The notes: generated from the letters alone by a model not told the origin. A stretch of 64,000 nt of DNA from Arsukibacterium tuosuense (GCF_900215315.1 NZ_OBEB01000001.1:682001-746000); one strand, 5' to 3'; shown: positions 18,627-28,935, numbered from the stretch's first letter. Translations and numbers: made by a program.

Positions 18627-19514
18627 ATGCCCTATCGCCCCCGCTCAACCCTGGAACAATGGCGTATTTTGCAGGCTGTGGTCGATGCCGGTGGCTATGC
18701 TCAGGCCGCCGATTTACTGAATAAAAGTCAGTCATCACTTAATCATGCGGTAGCAAAATTGCAATCGCAGCTCGGGGTAGAACTGCTGGAAGTGATTGGC
18801 CGCAAAGCCCAGCTTACCGATGCGGGCGAGGTAATGCTGCGACGTTCACGGGTGTTGACCCAGCAAATTGAAGATCTTGAGCTGTTAGCCGACAACATTG
18901 AACAGGGTTGGGAGCCGGAAATACGGGTTGCGGTAGAGCTCGCCTACCCCAAGCAGTATTTATACCGGGCGTTGCAAAAGTTTTATCCGCTAAGCCGTGG
19001 TAGCCGGGTGCAGATTATTGATACGGTATTAACCGGTACCAGTGAAGTGATTGTCCAGAAAAAAGCCGATCTGGTTATTGCTGGTGTCATGCCGAAAGGT
19101 TATCTGGGTGAACCCCTGTACGTCAGCCGTTTTATCCCGGTTGTCGGCGCGACCCATGAACTGGCAAGCCTGCCAACACTTGAGCAGAACCAGCTTAGCC
19201 AGTATTTACAAATTGTCATCCGCGATACTGCGCAAAAACCGATGGAAAATATCGGCTGGTTAAAAGCCGAACAACGCTGGACGGTAGATAACTTTAATGA
19301 AGCCATCGAGATTCTGCAGCTGGGCCTGGGGTTTTGCTGGCTACCGGATTTCGTGGCAGCCGAGGCACTGGCAAGCGGTAACCTGGTTCAGATCCAACTA
19401 AACAATAGTTCGGAACGACTGGTACCGATGTCGCTGTTAACCCCACAGGAAGAAACTCTGGGGCCAGGCAGTAAACAATTACGCCAGTTAATTCTGGCCG
19501 AACACCTTAAATAG
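18627..19514 (+). CDS. LysR family transcriptional regulator
   Basis: DNA-binding regulator of 295 residues. The winged helix-turn-helix lies at about 8-66 (LEQWRILQAVVDAGGYAQAADLLNKSQSSLNHAVAKLQSQLGVELLE), followed by a linker helix and a LysR substrate-binding domain of type 2 fold (about 90-290). The target is unknown. It lies 23 bases after cmoB and eight before a small unknown gene, all on the plus strand, so it may be co-transcribed instead of facing its target divergently as many LysR genes do. Confidence 0.9.
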   Translation: MPYRPRSTLEQWRILQAVVDAGGYAQAADLLNKSQSSLNHAVAKLQSQLGVELLEVIGRKAQLTDAGEVMLRRSRVLTQQIEDLELLADNIEQGWEPEIRVAVELAYPKQYLYRALQKFYPLSRGSRVQIIDTVLTGTSEVIVQKKADLVIAGVMPKGYLGEPLYVSRFIPVVGATHELASLPTLEQNQLSQYLQIVIRDTAQKPMENIGWLKAEQRWTVDNFNEAIEILQLGLGFCWLPDFVAAEALASGNLVQIQLNNSSERLVPMSLLTPQEETLGPGSKQLRQLILAEHLK

Positions 19515-19522
19515 GGATTTCT

Positions 19523-19930
19523 ATGCAAACTAATGAAATAAGCAAACTGATGCAGGATGCCGCCCGGGATGCTGTCGGTTATGTTGCCGAGCAGCACCAG
19601 TTTGAACTCGATTTCAGTATGGCAAGTCTTCAAGACGTTGATACCGTACTGGCTACTTTACATCAGCATCAACAACAACAAAGCCATTCGCCGGAGCTGA
19701 TTTTTACCTTAAGCAATATTATTGGCGCTTACATTGGTGAGATTTTTATCAAAAACTACGGTGGCAACTGGCATAGTAATACCGCAGATAGCGCAGCACC
19801 CTATATAGCAGTGCAACTATCTGACAAAGAATTTCCATTCGCGTCAGTGTGTTACCATAAGATTATTCAGGACGATACCATTAGTGTTGTCGACTATGTA
19901 AAACAGGCTGCTGCAAATGTCATGCAGTAA
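19523..19930 (+). CDS. Unrecognised small protein
   Basis: A 135-residue soluble protein with no signal peptide or membrane segment. I do not recognise its family with confidence; the block LIFTLSNIIGAYIGEIFIKNYGG followed by a W and a beta-rich half with PYIAVQLSDKEFPFASVCYHKI recalls uncharacterised DUF3806-like proteins. It starts eight bases after the LysR gene, with AGGGATTT before its ATG, and ends about 75 bases before purM. Codon use resembles the neighbours, so it is likely a real gene of the cell. Confidence 0.75.
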   Translation: MQTNEISKLMQDAARDAVGYVAEQHQFELDFSMASLQDVDTVLATLHQHQQQQSHSPELIFTLSNIIGAYIGEIFIKNYGGNWHSNTADSAAPYIAVQLSDKEFPFASVCYHKIIQDDTISVVDYVKQAAANVMQ

Positions 19931-20005
19931 TGCTTTTGTCGGCGCCATTATACAGGTAAAATACGCGCCGATTCTGCCAACCAACTAAGCCAATTGAGGA
20001 AAGCC

Positions 20006-21049
20006 GTGAGCGAGCACAACACATCTTTAAGCTACAAAGACGCCGGAGTTGATATAGATGCCGGCAATGCCCTGGTAGAACGGATTAAAGGCGCGGTTAA
20101 ACGCACCACCCGTCCGGAAGTCATGGGAGGCTTAGGGGGTTTTGGCGCCTTATGTCAAATTCCGGCAGGTTATAAAGAACCGGTACTGGTGTCCGGTACT
20201 GACGGCGTGGGCACCAAGTTACGGCTGGCAATGGATTTAAAACGTCATGACGGCGTAGGTATCGATTTAGTGGCTATGTGTGTTAATGATTTAGTCGTAC
20301 AAGGCGCAGAACCGCTGTTTTTCCTTGATTACTATGCCACTGGCAAACTTGACGTTAATACTGCGTCAGCTGTGGTTGCCGGCATCGCTGAAGGTTGTGT
20401 CCAGTCAGGTTGTGCTTTGGTTGGCGGTGAAACCGCTGAGATGCCAGGCATGTACCATGGTGATGACTACGATATCGCCGGCTTTTGCGTCGGCGTGGTT
20501 GAGAAAGCCGACATTATTGATGGCAGCAAGGTAAAAGCCGGCGATCAGTTAATTGCTCTGGCATCATCAGGGCCGCACTCGAATGGCTTTTCACTTATTC
20601 GTAAGGTGCTGGAAGTCAGTGGCCAGTCAGCAGATACCCTGCTGGAAGGCAAAAGCCTGGCAGACCATTTACTGGAGCCGACCCGAATTTACGTTAAAAA
20701 CCTGTTGGCCTTAATTAAACAAATGCCGGTGCATGCCCTTTGCCATATTACCGGCGGTGGCTTCTGGGAAAATATCCCGCGGGTGTTGCCTGCTGATACC
20801 AAAGCAGTGATCAACGGTAAAAGCTGGCAGTGGCCTGCCATTTTTAACTGGTTGCAGCAACAAGGTAATATCAGCCGGCACGAAATGTACCGCACCTTTA
20901 ACTGCGGTGTTGGCATGCTATTAGTTGTTCCTGCAGCGCAGTTAGAGCCGGCATTAGCCAGCTTGCAGGCAGCAGGGGAAACAGCCTGGCATCTGGGCGA
21001 AATCCAGAGCGCGGGTGCCGACGAAGACCTCGTAATTATTAACGAATAG
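20006..21049 (+). CDS. purM: Phosphoribosylformylglycinamidine cyclo-ligase
   Basis: Fifth step of purine synthesis: ATP-dependent ring closure of FGAM to AIR. The 347-residue product carries [54 protein letters not shown] and [22 protein letters not shown] choose the GTG start because TTGAGGA lies in front of it with good spacing; an upstream TTG would put the ribosome site inside the gene. It precedes purN by eight bases, the usual purMN operon. Confidence 0.97.
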   Translation: MSEHNTSLSYKDAGVDIDAGNALVERIKGAVKRTTRPEVMGGLGGFGALCQIPAGYKEPVLVSGTDGVGTKLRLAMDLKRHDGVGIDLVAMCVNDLVVQGAEPLFFLDYYATGKLDVNTASAVVAGIAEGCVQSGCALVGGETAEMPGMYHGDDYDIAGFCVGVVEKADIIDGSKVKAGDQLIALASSGPHSNGFSLIRKVLEVSGQSADTLLEGKSLADHLLEPTRIYVKNLLALIKQMPVHALCHITGGGFWENIPRVLPADTKAVINGKSWQWPAIFNWLQQQGNISRHEMYRTFNCGVGMLLVVPAAQLEPALASLQAAGETAWHLGEIQSAGADEDLVIINE

Positions 21050-21057
21050 GGCTGTCG

Positions 21058-21708
21058 ATGAAATCTATAGTAGTACTGATTTCAGGAAACGGTTCTAACC
21101 TGCAAGCAGTCATTGATGCCTGCGCCAGTGGTTTCATCGCTGGCCGGGTTACTGCGGTTATCTCCAACAAAACCGCAGTGTTCGGCTTGCAACGCGCCGC
21201 TGATGCTGGCATTGCTAATCATGCCCTTAGCCATAAAAACTTTGCCAGCCGCGATGCCTATGACAAAGAATTAATGCAGCTTATCGATAGCTACCAACCA
21301 GACCTGGTGGTACTTGCCGGCTTTATGCGCATCCTTACCGCCGGTTTTGTCAGCCATTACAGCGGAAAATTATTGAACATTCATCCTTCTTTGCTGCCGA
21401 AGTATCAGGGATTAAACACTCACCAGAGAGCAATTGATGCGGGCGACAGCGAACATGGCTGTAGTGTGCATTTTGTCACAGAGCAACTTGATGGTGGGCC
21501 GGTAATTTTACAAGCTAAAGTGCCGGTATTCCCCGGAGACGATGTCAAGACGGTCGCGGCCAGAGTACACGAGCAGGAACATCAGCTATATCCACTGGTT
21601 ATTCGCTGGTTCTGTCAAAACCGTTTACAACAACGCGGCGATAAGGCATGGTTAGATAATAATTTATTGTCGGAACAAGGATATGCGAACGATGAGGACG
21701 AATCTTAA
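21058..21708 (+). CDS. purN: Phosphoribosylglycinamide formyltransferase
   Basis: Third step of purine synthesis, using 10-formyltetrahydrofolate to formylate GAR. Visible motifs are the phosphate-binding IVVLISGNGSNLQAVID, LAGFMRILTAGFV, the catalytic LLNIHPSLLPKYQGLNTHQRAID (Asn and His) and GCSVHFVTEQLDGGPVI with its Asp. The length of 216 residues is normal. Its end overlaps the next gene by 26 bases. Confidence 0.97.
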   Translation: MKSIVVLISGNGSNLQAVIDACASGFIAGRVTAVISNKTAVFGLQRAADAGIANHALSHKNFASRDAYDKELMQLIDSYQPDLVVLAGFMRILTAGFVSHYSGKLLNIHPSLLPKYQGLNTHQRAIDAGDSEHGCSVHFVTEQLDGGPVILQAKVPVFPGDDVKTVAARVHEQEHQLYPLVIRWFCQNRLQQRGDKAWLDNNLLSEQGYANDEDES

Positions 21709-22453
21709 ATGGCGCCTGATGGCGTCATTGTTTTTGACCAGCCTGCTTACTCATTCCGGATTAACTCACGCTCAAACCACCGCTGATGCTATAACAGCTG
21801 ACTCAGCAAGCCAGTTTCGTCAATTTACTGCCGATTACCTGGTATACCGTGCCGGCAAAAACCACGGTGAAGCCAATCGTTACCTTAAATTCAGTGATGG
21901 CCGTTATCAAATGGGTTACAGCAGTGATATCAGCTGGCTTATTTTCAGTGATAAACGGCAGGAAACCAGTAATTTTGAGATTAACAATAACCAGGTCCAG
22001 CCACTTGACTACGTCATGAAGCGTCGGGGTACCGGCCCCAGTCGCCACTATGAATTACATTTAGATCCGGTCAAAAAGCAACTGACAGTTGGCAAAGAAA
22101 GAGAACTTAAAGCTGACAGCTGGCAGGATGACTGGCTGGATCCGCTTAGTTATCACCAGCAATTAGTGTTGGATTTACGTGCTGGTAAAACAGAATTTTT
22201 TTACGAAGTATTAAACCGTAACGGCAACAGCAAGACCTATCATTATAAAGTGGTCATGGAAGAACCACTGGCCCTGCCCTATGGCACAGTGCGAACTTTA
22301 CGCATCGCCAGAATGGACGATCCGGAAAAACAAGTTTACGCCTGGGTTGCGCCAGAGCTCGACTATATGCTGGTACGCTTATGGCGTGGCGAAGACAACG
22401 TCGAACAATTTGATGTGCAATTACATAAACTTGAGTTCACTACTCCCGAATAA
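21683..22453 (+). CDS. DUF3108 domain protein, exported
   Basis: Predicted periplasmic protein of 256 residues. A Sec signal peptide (MASLFLTSLLTHSGLTHA) is followed by a domain whose pattern matches DUF3108: YLVYRAGKNHGEANRYLKF, then FEINNNQVQPLDYVMKR and a C-terminal VYAWVAPELDYMLVRLWR. The molecular role is not known. The gene overlaps the purN end, an arrangement that I recall as common in related gammaproteobacteria. A second ATG nine bases downstream could also be the start. Confidence 0.82.
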   Translation: MRTMRTNLKWRLMASLFLTSLLTHSGLTHAQTTADAITADSASQFRQFTADYLVYRAGKNHGEANRYLKFSDGRYQMGYSSDISWLIFSDKRQETSNFEINNNQVQPLDYVMKRRGTGPSRHYELHLDPVKKQLTVGKERELKADSWQDDWLDPLSYHQQLVLDLRAGKTEFFYEVLNRNGNSKTYHYKVVMEEPLALPYGTVRTLRIARMDDPEKQVYAWVAPELDYMLVRLWRGEDNVEQFDVQLHKLEFTTPE

Positions 22454-22684
22454 TCATCCTTTATACATCAGCTAGCGCCGGCATTTATGGTAAACATCAA
22501 TGCCGGGCGCTGTTCGTCTTCTGTTGAGCAGTCCCCCAATTAACCACCGGTTATTACGCCAGACTGAGCCAGCTTGCTGTCCGGCTGCGTACAAATAATT
22601 GTTATGTTTCGTTTGCAGTAAATTGCACAGAGAAAAGCCGGATATCACTTGCAACTTTTTCCAAAGCAATCTAAGCTTAACCAC

Positions 22685-22701
22685 TAGTGGTCTGACCTCT
22701 T
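22685..22701. promoter_or_regulatory. FadR-like operator before fadE
   Basis: TAGTGGTCTGACCTCTT matches the centre of the FadR consensus (TGGTCNGACC) exactly, with weaker flanks. It lies 16 to 32 bases before the fadE start codon, where a bound repressor would block early transcription. Relief by long-chain acyl-CoA would be expected if FadR is present. Confidence 0.55.
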
Positions 22702-22716
22702 TTTTGGGAGTTAACA

Positions 22717-25206
22717 ATGAATGTGTTCTTTTTAGTGCTTGCCATCGTCGTGGCAATCGGTGTTTTAGCGTACTATCGCGCCAGCTTAACCATGTTTACC
22801 GCGGCAATTGCCGGGTTATTAGTGGTTGGCAGCATTGCCGATACCGCAGGCTTTTTTAGCTGGCTGGTATTTTTAGCTATTGCATTGCCGTTAAATATTG
22901 CCAGTGTTCGTCAGCAATACATTACCAAACCGGTATTGGCGATTTATCGCAAAATTATGCCGGAAATGTCGACCACTGAAAAAGAAGCCATTGATGCCGG
23001 CACTACCTGGTGGGAAGCGGACCTCTTCCGTGGCAACCCTGACTGGCACAAAATGCATAATTTTCCCAAGCCACGGCTAAGTGCAGAAGAGCAGGCTTTC
23101 CTCGATGGTCCGGTGGAAGAACTGCTGGCCATGGTCGATGACTGGCACAGCACTCACGAACGTGCTGATTTATCGCCTGAAGTGTACGACTATCTGAAGA
23201 GCAAAGGCTTTTTTGCCATGATCATCGCCAAAAAATATGGTGGTCTGGAATTCTCAGCGTATGCCCAATCTTGTGTACTGCAAAAACTGACCAGTAAGAG
23301 CATGATGCTGTCGAGCATTGTTGGCGTGCCTAACTCGTTAGGCCCGGGCGAATTGCTGCAGCATTATGGTACTGACGAGCAGAAAAACCATTATTTACCG
23401 CGGCTGGCCAAAGGCGTGGACGTACCATGCTTTGCACTGACCAGCCCGGAAGCAGGCTCTGACGCCGGTGCCATTCCCGACTTTGGTATTGTTTGCAAAG
23501 GCGAGTGGCACGGTAAAGAAGTGTTGGGAATGCGCCTGACCTGGAACAAGCGTTATATTACTCTGGCGCCTATTGCGACTGTTTTAGGCTTAGCCTTCAA
23601 ACTGTACGACCCTGAAAAATTGCTGGGTGATAAAGAAGAACTGGGTATTACCTGTGCGTTAATTCCAGCCAATACCCCGGGTGTTAAAATTGGCCGTCGT
23701 CATTTCCCGTTGAACGTGCCGTTCCAGAATGGTCCGACTCAGGGTGACGATATTTTTGTGCCGCTGGACTATATCATCGGTGGTGCGCCGATGGTTGGCC
23801 AGGGCTGGAAGATGCTGGTTGAATGTTTGTCAGTAGGCCGGGCCATTACCCTGCCCTCTAACAGCACGGGTGGCATCAAAGCTGCGGCAATGGCAACCGG
23901 TGCCTATGCCCGAATTCGCCGTCAGTTCAAACTGCCTATCGGTAAGATGGAAGGCGTAGAAGAAGCCATGGCCCGGATTGGCGGTTATGCCTATATGGCA
24001 GATGCCTCCACCACCATGTCAGTTGGCGCTATCGATTTAGGCGAGAAGCCGTCAGTTATCTCCGCAATTACCAAATACCATATGACTGAACGGATGCGGA
24101 TTGCCATCAACGATGCAATGGATGTACACGGTGGTAAAGGTATTTGTATGGGGCCGAATAACTACCTGGCCCGCGGTTATCAGGGTGCGCCGGTTGCAAT
24201 TACCGTTGAAGGCGCCAATATCTTAACCCGTAATATGATTATCTACGGTCAGGGCGCAATCCGTTGCCATCCTTATGTACTGGCTGAATTGCAAGCCGCG
24301 CAGCTGGACGATGAAGGTGCAGCAATTACTGCCTTTGATAAAGCGGTATTTGGTCATATCGGTTTTGCCATCAGTAACTTCTTCCGTACGTTCTGGTTGT
24401 CGTTAACCGGTGGCATGTTCAGCCATGCGCCATATAACGATGCTACCGCGAAATACTATAAGCAAATGAACCGGTTCAGTGCCGCTATGGCCCTGATGTC
24501 AGATGTGGCTATGGCTACCCTGGGTGGTGACTTAAAACGCCGCGAGCGGATTTCAGCCCGCCTCGGTGATATCTTAAGCATGTTGTACTTAACCTCTGCA
24601 GTGTTAAAGCGCTTCAACGATGAAGGCCGCCAGGTCCAGGACTTACCTCTGGTACAGTGGGCTTGTGAAGACAACCTGGCCAAAGCCCAACTGGCGCTGG
24701 ACGAGTTATTTGATAACTTCCCTAATCGCTTAGTCGGTGTAGTGCTGAAACGGGTAGTGTTCCCATGGGGCCGTACCTTACGTAAAGCGTCAGATAAAGT
24801 GGAGCATCAGGTTGCCCGTATTATGCAAACCCCATGTGAAGCCCGCTCACGTTTAGGCCTGCATTTGTATCTGACCAACGAGCCAGGCAATCAGTTAGGC
24901 CGGGTTGAACAGGTTCTGCTGGATATTCTGGCTGCTGAACCGTTATTTGATAAAGTCAGTAAAGCAGCAAATAAGCGTCTGCCGTTCTACCGGTTGCACG
25001 AAGTTGCGGATTTAGGCCTGGAACTTGGCATAATCAGCCAGGAAGAAGCCGCCAAACTGCGCTTAGCTGAAGAAGGCCGCTTATTTGTGATTAATGTTGA
25101 TGACTTCGAACCGGAGTATCTGGCCGCCGATAACAGCCTGACCCAGCAACCCAATGGTGCTGATGCGCTGAATGCAGAGCAAAGCAAAAAGACCAAAGCG
25201 GCTTAA
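22717..25206 (+). CDS. fadE: Acyl-CoA dehydrogenase FadE
   Basis: FAD-dependent enzyme for the first step of fatty-acid beta-oxidation. The 829-residue product is of the long FadE type: two or three N-terminal membrane helices (about 1-65), a first domain with [24 protein letters not shown], the FAD/substrate segment [42 protein letters not shown], and a C-terminal extension of about 250 residues absent from small acyl-CoA dehydrogenases. GGGAG lies before the ATG. It is a single-gene unit with a FadR-like site in front and a terminator behind. Confidence 0.96.
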   Translation: MNVFFLVLAIVVAIGVLAYYRASLTMFTAAIAGLLVVGSIADTAGFFSWLVFLAIALPLNIASVRQQYITKPVLAIYRKIMPEMSTTEKEAIDAGTTWWEADLFRGNPDWHKMHNFPKPRLSAEEQAFLDGPVEELLAMVDDWHSTHERADLSPEVYDYLKSKGFFAMIIAKKYGGLEFSAYAQSCVLQKLTSKSMMLSSIVGVPNSLGPGELLQHYGTDEQKNHYLPRLAKGVDVPCFALTSPEAGSDAGAIPDFGIVCKGEWHGKEVLGMRLTWNKRYITLAPIATVLGLAFKLYDPEKLLGDKEELGITCALIPANTPGVKIGRRHFPLNVPFQNGPTQGDDIFVPLDYIIGGAPMVGQGWKMLVECLSVGRAITLPSNSTGGIKAAAMATGAYARIRRQFKLPIGKMEGVEEAMARIGGYAYMADASTTMSVGAIDLGEKPSVISAITKYHMTERMRIAINDAMDVHGGKGICMGPNNYLARGYQGAPVAITVEGANILTRNMIIYGQGAIRCHPYVLAELQAAQLDDEGAAITAFDKAVFGHIGFAISNFFRTFWLSLTGGMFSHAPYNDATAKYYKQMNRFSAAMALMSDVAMATLGGDLKRRERISARLGDILSMLYLTSAVLKRFNDEGRQVQDLPLVQWACEDNLAKAQLALDELFDNFPNRLVGVVLKRVVFPWGRTLRKASDKVEHQVARIMQTPCEARSRLGLHLYLTNEPGNQLGRVEQVLLDILAAEPLFDKVSKAANKRLPFYRLHEVADLGLELGIISQEEAAKLRLAEEGRLFVINVDDFEPEYLAADNSLTQQPNGADALNAEQSKKTKAA

Positions 25207-25241
25207 GTTTAAAGTTATTAGGTATTAGGTATTAGTTAAGT

Positions 25242-25277
25242 AAAAAGGGCCAGTCTGCAGACTGGCCCTTTTATTTT
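25242..25277. terminator. Bidirectional terminator between fadE and the cohesin-like gene
   Basis: Perfect inverted repeat AAAAGGGCCAGTCTG/CAGACTGGCCCTTTT with T-runs on both strands; it separates two convergent units. Confidence 0.9.
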
Positions 25278-25304
25278 AAAGCTTGTTAAGAAACACTACA
25301 TACT

Positions 25305-25877
25305 TTAATTATTAAGCTGTTTACGACGCAGTAACAGCGCCATGCCAGCAATCATCAGGATTGCTGTAGTCGGTACTGGCACCTGCACTGCATTTACCGT
25401 AAAGTTTAAATCTGCAGTACTGACATCAATAAAGTCGTTATCGAAATTTATAGCGCCAAACTCTGCAGGGTTAAAGCTTAACAGGATGTTTCCGGCCTCT
25501 GTTGCCAGAAAACTGAATGTCGCTAACACAAAGCTACTGCCTTGTAAGCCTTCCAGAATCGACTCGTCAGCCCATAAATCAGCGTACTCCTCAAGATACA
25601 GAGTACCGCTGCTGGCATCATGATCAGCAAACGGGCTGCTACCGAAGCCATCATCAAAACCCTCGCCAAATTGCCAGTCAAGCAGCGATAAAGCAGAAGT
25701 TGGGTATAAAATTTCGGCCCAGAAGCCGCCCAGCGTCTCGGTAACGTCACTGACGGACAAGCTAACGACAATGGTTTCACCGATTTGATAATCACTTCTT
25801 TCGGTAGCAAGCTGAATTAGCGTGGCGTGGCTTAAACCACTAAACAGTAAACATAGCGCAAGTACAATTGATTTCAT
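25305..25877 (-). CDS. Cohesin-like exported protein with PEP-CTERM-like tail
   Basis: A 190-residue protein with a Sec signal (MKSIVLALCLLFSGLSHA), one beta-sandwich domain and a sorting tail. The domain follows the cohesin pattern: YQIGETIVVSLSVSD, GGFWAEILYPTSALSLLDW, an acidic loop, then LATFSFLATEAGNILLSF. The tail VPVPTTAILMIAGMALLLRRKQLNN is a short motif, a hydrophobic helix and a basic end, like PEP-CTERM signals but with PVP in place of PEP. I place the start at the second ATG because GGAG lies nine bases before it. It lies 19 bases after a nuclease gene that ends in a dockerin, which strongly suggests a binding pair. The cohesin call is by pattern and needs a profile test. Confidence 0.72.
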   Translation of the reverse strand: MKSIVLALCLLFSGLSHATLIQLATERSDYQIGETIVVSLSVSDVTETLGGFWAEILYPTSALSLLDWQFGEGFDDGFGSSPFADHDASSGTLYLEEYADLWADESILEGLQGSSFVLATFSFLATEAGNILLSFNPAEFGAINFDNDFIDVSTADLNFTVNAVQVPVPTTAILMIAGMALLLRRKQLNN

Positions 25878-25896
25878 TTTGTTATTCTCCATTATA

Positions 25897-28431
25897 TTAT
25901 TGAGGGGTTACACAACGTGGCATGTCACACAGTGCAGTCATTGCTCTGATGTCACGCTGATCGACACGGCCATCATTATTAAAATCGAAAGTTAACGACA
26001 ACCCGCCGCCTTGTCTGAGTAACTGCTGAAACAGACTGATATCGTTGCGGTCAATCACACCGTTCTGGTCAAGATCGGCAGCCCGGAAACTCTCCTCAAG
26101 TTGCAGCGTTACTATTACCGGATCATGATCTGACGAGCGATACGCATCCGGAGCATAATAATCAAAAATTTGCTGCTCGGTTTTAAACTCAGTGTTGTAG
26201 TCCAGCGCGATAGGCTCATCAGCATTGATGTTCCATTTCGCAGCATCAGCCACCACGTCCAGTGCATACTGATTTAGTAATGCATGATCTAACGAACCGG
26301 CCAGTCCCTGGAACACATAGCCGTAGCTACCGGTCTTACCAAGCACTTCAAACACATTGAAATAACCGGCTGTCGCCAGAGTAGTAATGGGGTCTTCTTT
26401 CGCGTATGCATTCAAATCGCCGATAACCAGCGCCGGAATATCAGCAAAGTGCTGATCAGCAAAAATCCCAATTGCTTCAGCCGCACGGGTCCGGCTCAGG
26501 TTACAGTTACCCTGACCATCGCCTGTATCACCATCTGCAGCACCACAACCAGAGCCTTTAGATTTCAGGTGATTAACCATTACCGCAAATTCAGCGTTAT
26601 TTTCCAGCAGGCGGAAGCGCTGGGCTAGCATTGGCCGGTTACGGTTGTCATCAAACAGTGGCTGACCACTAATGTCTAGTGCCGAATTGTCCGAGTTAAG
26701 TAGCCGGGCCGCCTCAACCGGCGCCAGTAAATCTGCGCGGTAAAGCAGTCCGACGGTAATTGCATCAGTACCAATGGCACTTACCGCAGGTTGCACAAAC
26801 TGCCAGTCTGCCTGCCCGGTGACCTGGCGCAAGCCGCTCACTAAATCAGCGATTGCCGAGGTGCTGGCAAAACCATCATTTTCCAGCTCCATCAGGCCGA
26901 TTACGCTGGCATCCAAACCTGCCATCGCCGCCAGAATTTTATCTCTCTGCCGTTCAAACTCAGCAGCAGAGTCAGCACCGCGCGGCGTTGGGAAACCGCC
27001 ACCTGCACCGTCACCATTAAAGTAATTCAGCACATTAAAGCTGGCTACTTTTACATTACCGTCAGCCAGTAACGTCGGTTCAGCGCTTCTTGGATTAGCC
27101 GCAACGATAGTTACCGGTGCACTTGGCATAATCCGGTATTCATTAAACGAGTAATACAACGTGCCGGTTAAACCAACAACAGTATCGCCCCCGCGTACCG
27201 GGTTTGCTGCACTCAGTGCTGGCGCAGGATAAGGCACCAGCGCCGGGTTTTGCACCGTGCTGTTGTCATCCAGAATAATCCGGTTAAGTTGATGGGCAGC
27301 AGCCAGAGCAATAGCCTCTGCACCTGGTGCGACAACCTGAGTAGGCGTATAACGACGGCCATCAGCCAGGGTAAGCTCGCCAAAACGACCCAGGGTAAAG
27401 GTTTCATTTACCGTTAATGGCTGGGAAAAGCTGACCAGCATACCTTCATGCGCTTCCCAGTATGCCATATCGGGTACCGGTAACTGTAACTCAGTTGCAA
27501 CCGGAATTGGCGCAGTACCGCAATCAACAGTGGCGGCAATACCGGTTAGCTGAGTCATGCTAAAGAATTCAGCGACATTGGCCTGTAACCTTACCCGCTG
27601 ACCACTAGCGACTGCCAGGTTTGCACTGCCAGTGTATACAAACACCCCTTCCGAGGTCATTGGGTCGTTGTCTTCGGCACCCGGTACAGACTGAATATTA
27701 AAGCCCTGCAGACCCGGCAGAGTTTGAGTAACCACGGCCTCTACAACCAGCGTCTGGCCCACTAGCGGACTGGCATCACCACTTCCCTGAATTTGATGGA
27801 TTGGCGTAAATGGCGCGCCACAGCTTAAATCAAACTCTGGATCCGGCTCTGGATCCGGACCCGGGTCAACTGGTCCACCGCCTTCACCATTAAATAAACC
27901 AATATCACTAAAATCGTTTTGCGCAAATCCCAGCCATTGCTCAGCCGGCTCAAAAGTATCAGACGGATCCGCGTCGTAGCTGACTGCGGCACGGCGCAAT
28001 GTATCGTTGGCGGTCGTTATGCTACCTGAACCCCAGGCTGAACCCGGATCAACACCCAACTGGCCGATACTGTCAATAACAACGCCACTTTTGGTCAGGG
28101 TAATCGTATCATCGCCGTTCCATAGTCCGGCGCCGGTTGTCTGATCAGCCAGTGCCACCAACTCAGCAGTTGCATTGGCAGATGCAAAGACATAGGTTGC
28201 GCCGGCTGGTAGCTCACCTTCTAAAGCGGTGCTGAAGCCAGCATTGGTATTACCGTTAAAAAATACGTTGAGCCGGTAATCTGCCAGGTTTAATGTGGCA
28301 TCGGTAGGGTTATAAAACTCCAACGCTTTATTGTTACCAGAACCTTCAACATATTCGGAGATAAAGAGCTCAGCATGTGCTGTGGGTGCCAATAGCAGCG
28401 CTATACTGGCAGCTAAAATAGTTTTTTTCAT
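25897..28431 (-). CDS. ExeM/NucH-type extracellular nuclease with C-terminal dockerin
   Basis: Secreted DNase of 844 residues. After a Sec signal (ending PTAHA) come a lamin-tail domain (about 20-160, LFISEYVEGSGNNKALEFYN), a Pro/Asp linker, an OB-like domain (about 200-440) and an endonuclease/exonuclease/phosphatase domain (about 455-785). The last shows VASFNVLNYFNGDG, LMELENDGF, VNHLKSKGSGCG, VIGDLNAYAKEDP and SDHDPVIVTL, so the catalytic residues are intact. The C-terminus (about 785-844) has two calcium-binding dockerin loops, DLDQNGVIDRND and DFNNDGRVDQRD. ExeM relatives usually end in a GlyGly-CTERM anchor; here the dockerin takes that place. AGGGA precedes the ATG. Likely role: degrading extracellular DNA for nutrients or biofilm release. 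Confidence 0.9.
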   Translation of the reverse strand: MKKTILAASIALLLAPTAHAELFISEYVEGSGNNKALEFYNPTDATLNLADYRLNVFFNGNTNAGFSTALEGELPAGATYVFASANATAELVALADQTTGAGLWNGDDTITLTKSGVVIDSIGQLGVDPGSAWGSGSITTANDTLRRAAVSYDADPSDTFEPAEQWLGFAQNDFSDIGLFNGEGGGPVDPGPDPEPDPEFDLSCGAPFTPIHQIQGSGDASPLVGQTLVVEAVVTQTLPGLQGFNIQSVPGAEDNDPMTSEGVFVYTGSANLAVASGQRVRLQANVAEFFSMTQLTGIAATVDCGTAPIPVATELQLPVPDMAYWEAHEGMLVSFSQPLTVNETFTLGRFGELTLADGRRYTPTQVVAPGAEAIALAAAHQLNRIILDDNSTVQNPALVPYPAPALSAANPVRGGDTVVGLTGTLYYSFNEYRIMPSAPVTIVAANPRSAEPTLLADGNVKVASFNVLNYFNGDGAGGGFPTPRGADSAAEFERQRDKILAAMAGLDASVIGLMELENDGFASTSAIADLVSGLRQVTGQADWQFVQPAVSAIGTDAITVGLLYRADLLAPVEAARLLNSDNSALDISGQPLFDDNRNRPMLAQRFRLLENNAEFAVMVNHLKSKGSGCGAADGDTGDGQGNCNLSRTRAAEAIGIFADQHFADIPALVIGDLNAYAKEDPITTLATAGYFNVFEVLGKTGSYGYVFQGLAGSLDHALLNQYALDVVADAAKWNINADEPIALDYNTEFKTEQQIFDYYAPDAYRSSDHDPVIVTLQLEESFRAADLDQNGVIDRNDISLFQQLLRQGGGLSLTFDFNNDGRVDQRDIRAMTALCDMPRCVTPQ

Positions 28432-28621
28432 CGCGGATCCCTGAGATTATTGTTATTTAAAATAAAAAAAAGCAACTCACCATAGCGCTAATTTATGTCA
28501 CTTTCATTAACCTTTTAAAAAAACAATTAACTTAATATTTTACATTTGATTGTCAGTTTTTTTTACTATGAAACCGCAGGGTTTTCAGGTTTACTAGCAA
28601 ACCTCAATTTAAGGAGATGTC

Positions 28622-28903
28622 ATGTTTAACGTTAATCAGTATTTTGATGGCAAAGTTGCCTCTATCGCTTTCGCTGGCGAAAAATTACCTGCCACAGTGG
28701 GAGTAATGGCCCCCGGCGAATATGAATTTGCTACCAGTCAGCATGAAGTAATGACCGTGATCAGCGGTGCGCTTACAGTGTTATTACCCGGCGCGACAAC
28801 CTGGCTAACCTTTAATAGCGGTCAGTTTTTTGAAGTCGCAGCTAATGTAAAATTTCAGGTAAAGGTAAACCAGGATACCGCTTACCTGTGTACTTATGCA
28901 TAA
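28622..28903 (+). CDS. ppnP: Pyrimidine/purine nucleoside phosphorylase PpnP
   Basis: Small cupin (93 residues, formerly YaiE/DUF1255) that splits many nucleosides with phosphate to a base and ribose-1-phosphate. The family pattern is clear: [11 protein letters not shown] near the start, [25 protein letters not shown], and [18 protein letters not shown] perfect AAGGAG lies seven bases before the ATG. It sits divergently from the nuclease operon; a shared role in nucleic-acid salvage is possible but only inferred. Confidence 0.95.
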   Translation: MFNVNQYFDGKVASIAFAGEKLPATVGVMAPGEYEFATSQHEVMTVISGALTVLLPGATTWLTFNSGQFFEVAANVKFQVKVNQDTAYLCTYA

Positions 28904-28935
28904 TAGCGATGAATAACCCCGAATAAGAGCAGACT

